From positions 55,537,931-55,601,930 of the forward strand of contig CM034303.1 of NCBI GenBank assembly GCA_019925795.1: a DNA stretch of 64,000 nucleotides. The letters run 5' to 3'. Under the pieces are notes generated by a model. It was not told the DNA's origin, did not search any database, and saw only the letters and a list, made by a program, of their open reading frames with translations. Numbering within the stretch: position 1 is the first letter of the stretch; each line of letters begins with the position of its first letter. The position numbers and the translations under genes were made by a program. This DNA is from Dendrobium chrysotoxum (taxonomy: Eukaryota > Streptophyta > Magnoliopsida > Asparagales > Orchidaceae). Below, one piece after another: positions 34,501 through 46,500 of the stretch.

Positions 34501-37500
34501 TATTTGATTTTGCTGGTATTTCTTGTATTTTTTTAATATTTAATTCAGTTTTATGGTATGTATCTCCTAAGCTGTTTAGCAATTCTTATAATTCTCTGAT
34601 CAAACAAGGAATCGGAGAAATGTGGAAAGTGCAAATGTTGAACCTATACAATGTTTAACGTGAGCCATGGAATGAACTTGATGCATGACAAAATTTGATT
34701 GATTGATATTCGTGAAGCTCATAAATTATGATTGATGTCTTTACAACTATGATAAATCATAAATGTGATGCTATGTTTGACATGATTGATTATACGAAAT
34801 ATTGAGAATTATATAATACAGATAAACTTGTAGAACTCTGGACAACATTCAAGTTTGACAAACATGTCTAACATTTTTTAATGAATTTTCGAAGCCATAC
34901 AAAGTAGGGGGTGTCAAAAGTTGACCCGAACCGAAACCCGACCCGGACCCGACTTGGAAAAATCCAGGTTCAGGTCAACTCGTTTGCGAAACGGGTCGGG
35001 TCTGGGTTCGGATTTCCGACCCGTTTGAAAAGCAGGTCGGGTTTGGGTTGACTCGACAACCCGCGGGTCGACCCGAATTGACCCATTTCGCCATCCCACC
35101 CGGTCATGTTGCGTTCGCTGTCCGCGGCTCCGCAGTTCGTGCTGCCCAGTGCCCATCAGGTCGCGTCTGTGTCAGGTCCTGCTTTCGCGTCCGCCATGGC
35201 GTCAGGTCGCATCTGCCATTGGCCGTCCGCGTCACAGGTGATAGGTCGCGTCCGTGACTCAGCGTCTAGGCTTCCGAGTTCCGGCTTCCCGCATCTAGGT
35301 GTCTCGCCAGACCTGCTGCCGTGCCGCATCCCGGGTCCAGGCGTCCAGCTGCAGCGCCGTGTCCCTCGTCCGCATCTCGACGCCGCTTCCTGTCCGCGTC
35401 CGTATCCCGCGTTCGCTCGGCTCGGCAGATATTCGCGGGTCAGGTCGTGTCAACCGGTAACCCCCACCAGTCGGGTCCGGGTTGACAAACCTGACCCGCT
35501 TGCAAAACCGGGTCGGGTTAGGGTCAACCCGTTTATGGTTGGGTCAAGTCAGGTTCGGCCCGAACCCGACCCGTTGGCCCTAATTGACACCCCTAATACA
35601 AAGTGAATAATATAGCTAGGCTAGATATCTATGATATGTGATATTATTTTATAATTGTATGCACATCCAAACTAAAAAAAAACTTAGAAATATAGAGTTG
35701 AGTATGTTGTGATTAAATAGAAGTTGCCTAGCTTTTTTATATTATCATGTAATATTTCTTTTTAATCATTTTTTGATCGCTGATTAATATACAGTGTTGT
35801 TTTCTCTTAAGAGGTTCATAAAATCCTATTTGCAATCTATCTTGAAGTCAGCCCCTCTCCGATGCGGTACCAAGGTTTAAAATTGCACAATTGGGTATTG
35901 AGGCGTTTTTCGTTCGTGAGGCGAGGCGTAAGCCTTAAGGCATTTTGAGGCGTAATCCTCAAAATTTAAAAATTGCGTAAAGTCAAAGTAAAAGTTAATA
36001 GTGATTTTTTATATAATATCCAAATAATATATTAAAGAATGACCTATTAACTTTCTATTGAATTATAAAGTAACAAATTTACATACATATGAAACAAAAA
36101 ATTGTCTAAGATGTAAAGTGTTAAATGATAAATGATGTAAAATAGAATTGAAGTCAAATATTATAGGAACAAAACAATATAAAATATATGAATTGCATAA
36201 AAGTATCATATAACATTAAGTTCAGCTCTAATTTTTTCCTTTCTCAGTTGCCTACTCATCTACATTTAATTATTAAAGAAAACTGAAATAATTGGCAACA
36301 ACTCAGAAATCATCTGTACTATCATTACTAAGGAGATTTTTATTTGAGTCACTGTCATAACAAATTGGTCTCTTCCTTGCCTCATACTGTAGTGTCCAAT
36401 ACCTCTCAATCTGCTTCTTCTTCATTTATTTCAGTCATCTTCATCTTTAATAAATGTTTGTCATTAACATAAATATAATACTCTAAATTTTTAAGAGAAG
36501 ATGGTGGTGGCATGCAGCTTTCTAATGATCCCCTGCGGTGGCTATGATGGTGTTGGCTACAGTGAAGGCAAAGGGCTTGAGGTCGAGGCAATTGAGAGAA
36601 AGTTGCTGCGGCTTGGGGGTGTAAGAATGCATGATTTTTTTTGGGCTTTAATATAGGATTTATGCAAGTTTTAAATAAAAAAAAATCATAAATAGAGTGA
36701 GGCGTACGCCTCATGCCAACGAGGCGAGGCGCGCCTTAAGGTGGGCCTCATCCAAGATGAGGTGTAAGCCTCAAGGCATTTTTTACTTGAATTGTGCTAA
36801 GGCGGGCCTCAAGGCGAGCCTCATATTGCGCAATTTTAAACAATGTGCGGTACAAGAAAAAAAGTTTATATTATTTTAACTTAGATGGATAAAGTGGAGG
36901 AATTCATCGGGCTTGGTCTGTGATAGAAAAGTATAAGATGGTGGTTAGACCTGCAATGCTTTATGGCGCAGAATGTTGGCCATTAAAAGAGAAGCATAAT
37001 ATTAAGTTAAGTGTTGCATAGATGAGGATGCTTAGGTGGATGAGTGGCTTTACTTTAGAGATGGGAAACAAAATGAGTATATACGTGAAAATGTTGGAGT
37101 AGCTCCAATGGCAGATAAAATTAGATAGAGTCGCCTTAGATGATTTGGTCACATAAAACGGCAGCCTTCCGATGACTCGGTTAGGAGAGTAGATGTATTA
37201 GATTTAACCTATGGTAAGAAAGGTAGAGGAAGACCTAAAAAGACTTGGTTAGAAAATATTAGAAATGATCTTTCTTTATTAGATCTAAATGAGAATTTGA
37301 CTCTTAACCGGACACAATGGAGAAAAGGATACATGTAGCTGACCCCACCTAGTGAGATAAAACTTGATGTTGTTGTTGTATTATTTTAACTTAGATTTCA
37401 CCTTTATTTTTTTTAAGGTATTTGGATTTATTAGATTCATTTTATTTTTAAATCAAGATGAATTATTTTTTTTTATCATCTTAAGTTCAACATTGTATTG

Positions 37501-40500
37501 TTTTTTAGGACTTGGTTTAATTTTGGATGATTTGATTTTACTTTATTCTACTTTGTCTTTGTAACTCTATTACTATAAATAGGGCTTGTATTTGGAATAT
37601 TATTGATTGAATTTAAATTTAAGATTCCTCTCCTATTCTTCCCCCTCTCTCCTAATCAGTTGGTTCTCTCCTCTCTCTTCTGCTTAGTTCCTCTCATTGA
37701 ACTTGCTTTTTCATATTTTTTGTAGCCTTATCTTTGAATGATTTTTTTATTAAAGCCTCGTATATGTATATTCATGATTGCATCACTACCGCGTCTACAT
37801 TGCAACTCACTCTCCATCTCAATTTGTCCAATCCTGATTGAATGCAACTTCTGCAAAGGATGACTGCTAACAATGCTATTGTCATTTAACACGATTGCTG
37901 CCCTCTAATTTTCATTTTGTTTGATCACATCTAACAAACAATGTCGTAACTCAATCTCCCCTGATTGCGATATCTAAATAAACCCTCGACCAAAAGCATT
38001 ATCTAGGAGTCTCTAGAAAATTTGTAGAATTAATATTAGGGGAATTAATTTGCAAATATAAATTGAAAAGAGACTTATTTTGCAACTTAAAATTAGATTC
38101 GAGAGTATCAAGAAAATTACTCCAAATATCTCTTCACAAAATTCTCCGCTTCGCCGATATGACCAACCACTTTATTGAAAGAATCAATTAGATAACGGCT
38201 TGCCATAATTTACATGGATGTTGAATATTCATGATAAGATTGCCTAAATTAACATAAATTAGTGCATTTAGTTTGAATTGTCGATATGTTTGTATTGACT
38301 TCTATTTTTCTCTAAATATTAGACCTTAGGATTTATCAATTAAATTTGAAGCAATTAAAATAATTCCTCCTCAACATCCCTTTCTCTCTAAGTTTTAGCC
38401 AAGCTTTTCCATCCAAACCGTCCCCCTTTCCTCCAGTAGCATGAATTCCAAGGGATGATCAAATCCTAATGCTGTAGTGTATGATTCCCAAGAGATGATG
38501 ATTTGTCTCTATCTATGCTGGGCTAGGCCGGAGCGAAATACCCATTGCCCTTCCATGTATTCACATAATCCTAAATCATTAACCCAGAAGTCATCCTACT
38601 AGTTCCATGAGTCTTTTGTACCACCAATTTTAGAATTGTTTTTTTTAATCAAAATACTACTTTCAACTAGCAGGAATATTTTTTCCTGGTTAAATTAAGG
38701 AGTGAATGAAACTCTTGATACTTTTATGAAGCCTGACATTTGTAACTTTGAGGATGAATGATGGGGACATTCGACAGTGGAGAGTTTACCAAAGGAGAGG
38801 CCGGAGATCGACGGCCATGATTACACACTCTATTTTTGAGATGTTATTTGTATTTGATTTATTATTGTATCTTTTTCATTTTTACCCTCGCTTGAGGGAG
38901 TAGATTCATGTGACCCCAGGGGACACTTTTGTCTTTCATTTTATTATTATATTTTACTATTTATAGCTCCTCTTTGGGGGGGATGATCAATATTATTACT
39001 AACAAATTTCTGCACTTGTGCTTTGAAGAGTTAAGAGAGTTCTCTTGAGAGTGAAAACCCTAGGTAAGGGCAAGTAATATCCATCAGCCACAGAAAGCGT
39101 CCGGGCTCGTGGTTCTTCGTCTCCACCAACTTCTTCTCCCTCTTCCCTAGCTGCCGGCCACTCCATCCTTCATCCTAGCAACCGGCCTCCACCTTTCCCC
39201 CTCCTAGCCGCCAGCTTCAAGCCCTCCATCCTCCCAACTGTCGGCCACAAGGCCTCCCCACCTCCTCCTCATAGCCACCGGCCTAAGCCCTAATCCTAAT
39301 CCTAGCCGCCACCCAAACCCTAACCCTAATCCTAGCCGCCGTCCAAACCATAACCCTAATCCTAGTCGCCAGCCACACCTAACCCTAATCCTAAACCGCC
39401 GGCCCCAATCAACCTTCCTTTGCCTCCAATTTTCAAATCAAGCCATTAATACTTTCCATATTGGATGCATCTCACACTAGGAAAGTATTAAAATCAGATT
39501 TTTTTTTCATTTGAATTTTGAAATTTCTTTCCTAAACTAATATGATCTATATTTGGAAAGTCCCTCAAATCATGCATATTTGAATTTTAAATAGGAGATG
39601 ATTTACAATATCCTTTCCTAATTTAAGATTCTAAATAGAGCAAGCCCTAACCCCTTCATTTAAAACCGCACCCCCATGCAAGCCGCCGGCCCCTCGTTTC
39701 CATCCATCTTAAATTAATTCCCTTCCTCCTTTGGACACCCAATCAACTCCATCGTTAGAGGTCCCCCCACCCCCCCCACCCCCTCCTTTCCCCCTTTTGT
39801 TTGGGAATTTGAAATTCAAATCTCCCCAATTACCTCCTCCATTAAATATGAAATTAAATCTCAGTTTTAGAATTTACTTTCCCTCCCTAATCAATCCACA
39901 AAATCTGAAAGTAAATTCAGCCCCTCTCCCTAGCCTTGGTTGACCACCCAAGTTCCTCCCTCCTCCCCGACACCTCTTCTCCTATGCTTGATACTTCACC
40001 TAAGGAAGAAGAAACAAAACCTCTCTCAGCCTCCTTACTCATGAATGGCCGATCCTGAACGTGATCATGGTTTCGTATTCGACGACCAAGGGTTCATCGA
40101 CATCCTCCGGTCTCTGTTCTTCGACATCGACTTTGAGAACGACCAATCCGTTGAAGACTACGTAGAGAGGATCCTCTTCTCTCTCGTCACTGCTACGACC
40201 AACAACACCCTCTCGTTCAGAGGCGACTTACCTCCGACTCCTGACAAAGGTGAACTTTCTTCCAAGTCTTATCTCTTCTAAGTTTTCCCTTAATTGTGGC
40301 ATCATAAAGGTTATGTAAGCTTTCTCCGTTTCCACCAATCATCAAAGAGTTGAGTGAGGGATTTTACATAGTGACTAGTCTAAATGTTAATTTAGGGTTA
40401 TCTTTGAAAACCTCCATGTATTGCAAAGTTTGATTTGAATTAATTATTTTATGCTCCTATCGATTATCGTGTAGCTGATTGCCTAATCTAATCACCTCTT

Positions 40501-43500
40501 TCTTTTGTTTTCAATCTCCATTTAAAATTGCTAGAAGTTGGATAATTGTGATTGCTCTACAATAAGCGTGTAATTTTCTATTTGAAAATCAACTCATGCA
40601 TTTAGTCCTACATCAATAAATTATAGACAATTGTAGTTATTTTTAGTCTGAAAGAACAAATGATTAATTAGATCACTACATTGGCTGTCATTGAAGCTCT
40701 TATTGCCAAGGTGACATTATCATTACCACCATCATTTGCTCCACCACTAGTTATTTGGGTAGACAATATGTCTATCTAAAGAGGAGAATATATCAAGGAG
40801 AGAAATTGAGAAGAGTATGAAGAGATAATCTTTCCCTCAAGATAGAAACAAAGTTACGGTTGCCTTACTTTGATGAAACCATCAAAATTGACATAATAAA
40901 CAATTGGGTTGAGCTTATGAAAGTGTATGTAATGGTTTATAATTATCTCGAGAGAAAAAAAATTGTATTTGATTATTTGAAGTTATCCTCACATGTTTTA
41001 GCAAATTGGAATTCACAATTTTAAAATTAGGATCTACTAACGATGACATGGGAAATGTTTAAAAGGTTATTAAAAGCTAAAATTTGCACCCTCATGCTTG
41101 AAGAAGAAAGTGGATTTGATGGTAGAATTGGATGCAGGATTATGAGCAAAATGTGCAAGAATAGATGATAAAATTTAAAAGCATGTAATTGTTTTAAAAA
41201 ATCTATTTAATGGGAAATCCATATCTATGAAACATGTAACAGGGCTTAATGAAATCCTAATCACAAGTGAAGCTTTTCTAGTTATTAATGTCCTTCAAGC
41301 TACCATAAAAGTTCTTGAAGTTGAGGAAATAAATTTCTCTTTGGATTGGACAAAAATCAGGGATTACAACTTTAAAGAAAGAGAGGACTGAAGGTCTAGC
41401 TGTAGAGAAACAAGATACCATATCATTGCGTTGTTATTGTAAAAAGCAGGGCATTGCTCAAGAATTGCTATAATGTATATTTAGAGAAGAGGCTGAAATG
41501 GAAGGATAAAAAAATCCTCACTGCTATTTCTGAAGAAGTAATTGAAGTTGAAGTTACAAAGGCAGATTATGCATTGGTGCTGATGTTGCATTCACATAAT
41601 GCTAAGGAAGATACAGAGGAATCTCCACCTCAAGGTTTATGTAAATCTGTCATCGTCAATGCTATTTTGGATATATGTAGCGAAAAAAAGAAAACCTTAT
41701 CCTTGAAGGTTTGGTTGAGAAAATTGGCTAGCCACTACAAAGCATCCAAAATCTTATTCTTTGAGTTGGTTTTATAGTCGTAATGTTTGTTAGGTCACAT
41801 GATATTCTGAAATCTACCATCAACAGTAAATTCAATCATGCCATCTTGAATAGCCTCAAGAACAAATTGTATATAAGTATCTGATGGAGGATTGGATGTG
41901 GACACACATGGAAATGGTGAAAGAGAGAAAATTCGAAGGAATTGATTGTAGACACATGAAATAAGATCAAGTTAGCTACATTTAAAATTAGATTAATAAT
42001 ATAAATTTTATAATTTTTAATTTAGAGGCATTAGTTCTAATATGTTGTAAAATTTTAAATGGTCTTGACTTCATCGCATTCAATTCTTAAAGGTCATTGA
42101 TAGAAGTTTTTTTGGATTTAAATGCACCATGATTTTATCATCAAGTTTAAATTAGACATATTTTGTTCACATTAGCAGAAAACTTGTAATTAACATAGTA
42201 GCCAGCTTTTTTCAAATATCATCATGCAAATTGTGTATATACTTTGTGAATCTACTAGAGCTTAGGCTCTATAGGATGATTAATAAGATCTATAGGCTTT
42301 CTAGGTTGATGCTGATAGGAAATACTTGTAGATCTCAAGTAATTTCTATCAATCTTTGAAAATAGCGAGAATTTTTTACAAAAATCCACACAAATCCAGG
42401 AAAACAGTAGATAATTTGTGTTATTTGATGAAATGGAAACGGAAAATACCAAGATACAATTGATCCTCTATTCAAGAGGAGGATCTATCTCTCCCAATTC
42501 TCTAGACGCCGCTAGAGCTCAAAACTTAAGAGTGATCTCAAATTTCAGCCAAATTCCAGATGTCCTAATCCTCACAAAACATACTACTTAATACATAAAA
42601 TTGAAAAGAAAACTTCTAAACAGCCCCTACTTTGAAATTTCCCTGCTAACTCCCTAAAAAATCCTTCCTAAATAGCTATGTTGACTCCTGCCGTTCAAGC
42701 GGCAGTACAGGAGAGGCAGAACTCTTTCGCCTCTATCTCCGTGAGCCAGTCCTGTATGGACCAATCTAACAATATCCCCTCCCAAAGACCCACCTTATTC
42801 GCAAGGTGGAAAGACGACACCCTCTTCCATTCCCTCTTCATCACAAACGGTAAGAACCTGAAGCGTTCGGTCCTTATACCTGTACCCTGGCTATATCTCG
42901 TCACATCTGAAACAGAGCCCATTCGACATTTTCTCCTTTAATTCCATTTTTGTGAGCTTCTTGAAGTTGTCCCCAGGTCTTCCGCTGACATTCTTCTCCT
43001 TCGGGGTCTCTTGAAGGGTACCAGGTGTCGGCTCCTTGGATGCTAAAAAGGTGGTGGTCATCCTGTACGTGCCTCTTGAGCTGTTGCTTTCTATGCCTTT
43101 CTCCAGGTGCCTCTGATCCTCCACTAACCGAGCTAGCTCTATAGCCTCTCTCAAGTCACGAGGCTTCATCACTCTAACTGCTGTCCGGATCTTTGATTTT
43201 AGTCCATTCATGAAGTTCCCCTCTAGCACGATCTCAGAAAGACGGTCCAATCGGCTAGCAAGGTACTCGAACCTCTCCCGACACTCTATCACTGAATCAT
43301 CTTGTATCAAGGCGAAGAATTGCTCGTAGAAGTCTCCTCCCCTGCCGGTTCAGAATCGTTCTAACAGACAATCATTGAACTCCCTCCAATTCCGTATGGG
43401 TTGCCGTATGTCCCTCCACTGGTACTAAGCCAAAGCCTTCCCTTCTAAACATAGGCCAGCTGCCGTCAGTCTCTCCTCCTCCATCAATCTATTGACAGTA

Positions 43501-46500
43501 AAGTATATTTCCACCCTGTAGATCCACTCACATGTATCCTCTCCCTAAAAAATAGGCATCTTCAGTTTCTCCACTCTCAGATCTCCTCCGTCAACCCTTC
43601 TTCCTCCAAAATTTCCCATTCCCCAAGAGGGTTGTTCATCCCAATTGTGCCAATCATCCCTCCTTCACTCGCACCCAAACCTTTCATCACAAGCCCATCT
43701 TCTCCCTTTAAATTCAACACCCCTTCGATCATATTCAACCCATATCCTTTCAAATTTGACACCTCTTCGATCATAATCAAGTCCTCATCTTTCAAATTAA
43801 GCCACTCTTCTTTCAAATTCAACATCCCTCCACTCATGCCCAACCCCCTCATGCCTCTCCACATACCCTCTACCGGACTCCTCCTTGGGAATAAGCCCTA
43901 GGTGAGACATTTTTTTGTTCCTTATGAAATCTCCACCTCATGATCCTCCATTTGTCTGATTGGTTTAGGGTTTTCTCCACTTCTCTAGCTGTCGGTGGCT
44001 TCCCTCACCTCCGACGACATTTTTTTGGTTTGGCCCTCGAGCACTTTCTTCAACATCTCCCGAATGAAAAATTTGAATTGATCTTATCATGGATGGCTGA
44101 AATGTCTTTCTTTAAATCTGAAACTTGAGTTTGTAGATTTGAAATTTGAAATTTCATTTGTCCGATCTCCCCTTCCAATACTTCTACCTTTCTTCCTGCC
44201 ATATGTCCCTGGCTCTTTGTTAGGCTCAAAAATCCGGATTTTCTCCCTAAAAATAGCAAACACCTCGGTCCAAAGTAGAAAAGCTTGCTGTAGGAATTCT
44301 CCAAAAATAGCCCAAAAATAGTCCGGAAATCGTTCTGATACCAATTTGATAGGAAACACTTGAAGATCTCAAGTAATTCCTATCAATCTTTGGAAAACAA
44401 CGAGAATTTTTCACAAAAATCCACACAAAACTAGAAAAACGGTAGATAATTTGTATTATTTGATGAAATGGAAACAAAAAAAAAACCAAGATACAATGGA
44501 TCCTCTATTTGAGAGGAGGATTTATCTCGCACAATTCTCTAGACGCCGCTAGTGCCCAAAACCTAAGAGAGATCTCAAATTTCAACCAAATTCCAGATGT
44601 CCTAACCCTCGCAAAACATACTACTTAATACATAAAATTTCAAAGGAAATCTCTAAACAGCCCCTACTTTGAAATTTCTCTCCTAACTCCCTCAAAAATT
44701 TTTCCTAAACAGCTCTGTTGGCTCCTGTGGTTCGAGCGGCAGTACAGGAGAGGCGGAACTCTTCCACCTCTATCTCCGTGAGCCGGTTTTGTATGGACCG
44801 GCTGGACCGGTCTAACAGATACCTTATGACAATTTCAAATAGAGTCGTGCCAAAAAACCTATTAATAGACAAATGAACCGGTCTAACAGATACCTTATGA
44901 CAATTTCAAATAGAGTCGTGCCAAAAACCCTATTAATAGACAAATTTCCTGCTAACTAAGTCACATAGTATCAAATCCCATCCATGATTTTTTATCCGAC
45001 AACATAGCATGTCTTCTAATATTTTGTTTATTACATTTTGCCATAAGTTTGTGGATGAAAATTAGGTGAAAACCTAATTTATATTTCCATTTTCTTCTTA
45101 AGTGTTTTAAAAAATAATTGATAGCTTCTTGATTAAAAAATACAGTTTGGTCATGTGAGATGCATTAGCAATTTTATGATCTATCATTATAAAAATAGAA
45201 TCATGCTTTTTTAGTGTTAGTGGTAAACTTAATACGAAGTCTAATACTAATGTCCTTCCAAATTTTATATTGACTTGCTAGATGTGTATATAACTTTGTG
45301 TTGTGTTTTCTATTGGCGAAAAATACCCATCCTTTGTTATTGTAATGATCTTATCCCTACCAAAATTTTAACAACACTACCAACATCTTGTCATAAAATT
45401 AGAAAATCTCTTGGTGATGAAGCAAGAATACGAAGATGTGTACCCTTGAATAAATAACCATATTTATTATGTAGTTTTTGTTTAACAGAGATAAATTATT
45501 ATTTAAGTTTGATAAATCTTATCGAAATCCTCACAAGTAATATACCTTTCTTATATATAATCAACATTAGTCACCTTAATCTGCATTGAATGTAAAAGTG
45601 CAAAAACACTTTGTTCTCAATTCTAACACAATACTTAAATACATAAGAATATTCCTATAAAAATTCAACCCACATAGTATATCCATATTCCAACTTCTTT
45701 TAGCAACTCAAATATTTAAAGCTTTGATGGTCAGAATATAATAGAAACTCTTTCGCTAATAAATAATATCTCTAACAACGAAGACCTTGTACAACGAGAT
45801 AGAATTTTCTATCATATTTAAATTATTTTTGTTTAGCTTCAATCAATATTTTACTGTAGAATGAATAAGATGTTCTTCAGTCAACACTCATCCAATACAA
45901 CGGTAGACGCGTCACAAGAAATCATAAGTTTTTTATTAAAAGTGAGCAGCTTAAAATCATATACATTGTTAAGTCTTTTTTTTTTATTTCAATAAAAGCG
46001 TGGTTAATAGATTTAAACCATTTGTAATTGGAATCGTAATAATATAAAATCTTTTAAGAATTCATCTATAAAAGTAGCCAAATCATGAAAATTTTGAATT
46101 TCATATGCATTAATAGATTTTGACCACTTATTAATCGATTTAATCCCCCCCCCCCCTCCCCCCAAACCCTGGAAGATCACATATGGAGTTACAAAGCAAC
46201 ATCAAAAATGCAACAAATGATCATTTATTTTCTTTTTATAAATTAAATTATCATGAATTGATCAATAAGAAACATTCTAATAAAAGGTTGTAAGATATGG
46301 TTCTTTATTATTATGAAGGTACGAGGTGCTTTGGTTAATTCAAATGATATTATCAATCATTCATATAATGCATATTTGATTTTAAAAATAACATTTCACT
46401 CATCACATTCCCTTATTCTAATATGATGATAGCCGCTTCTTAAATCAATCTTAGAAAATATTACAATGCTCATTATATCTAGCACATCATCTAAACAAGG

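Larger units (their letters stand above)
42313..44817 (-). mobile_element. Gag-only LTR retrotransposon (TR-GAG-like)
   Basis: Two direct LTRs (42313-42771, 459 bp; 44347-44817, 471 bp), both TGTTAGA...CCTATCA on the minus strand. The tRNA-Met primer site TGGTATCAGAAC is at 44332-44343, next to the 5' LTR. The polypurine tract TTTGGGAGGGGATAT is beside the 3' LTR. Flanking 5-mers GATGC and GATAC are a TSD with one change. The 1.57-kb interior holds only a degenerate gag; protease, RT and integrase are absent. This fits the non-autonomous terminal-repeat-with-GAG class known in plants. It inserted into the integrase region of an older gypsy element. Confidence 0.9.

Noticed and set aside
35106..35606. 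166-residue plus-strand ORF
   Set aside because: It lies in the GC-rich core of a non-autonomous hAT-like element, overlaps its inverted end and TSD, and shows no domain. Stop codons are rare in such sequence by composition.
38759..39091. A confident full LTR element starting at 38759
   Set aside because: The inverted TGATGG/CCATCA ends are short, no 5-bp TSD or primer site fits, and no second LTR was found. It is kept only as a low-confidence feature.
43632..43901. 89-residue plus-strand ORF rich in Pro and Phe
   Set aside because: It is the reverse side of the repeat-like linker in the minus-strand gag.
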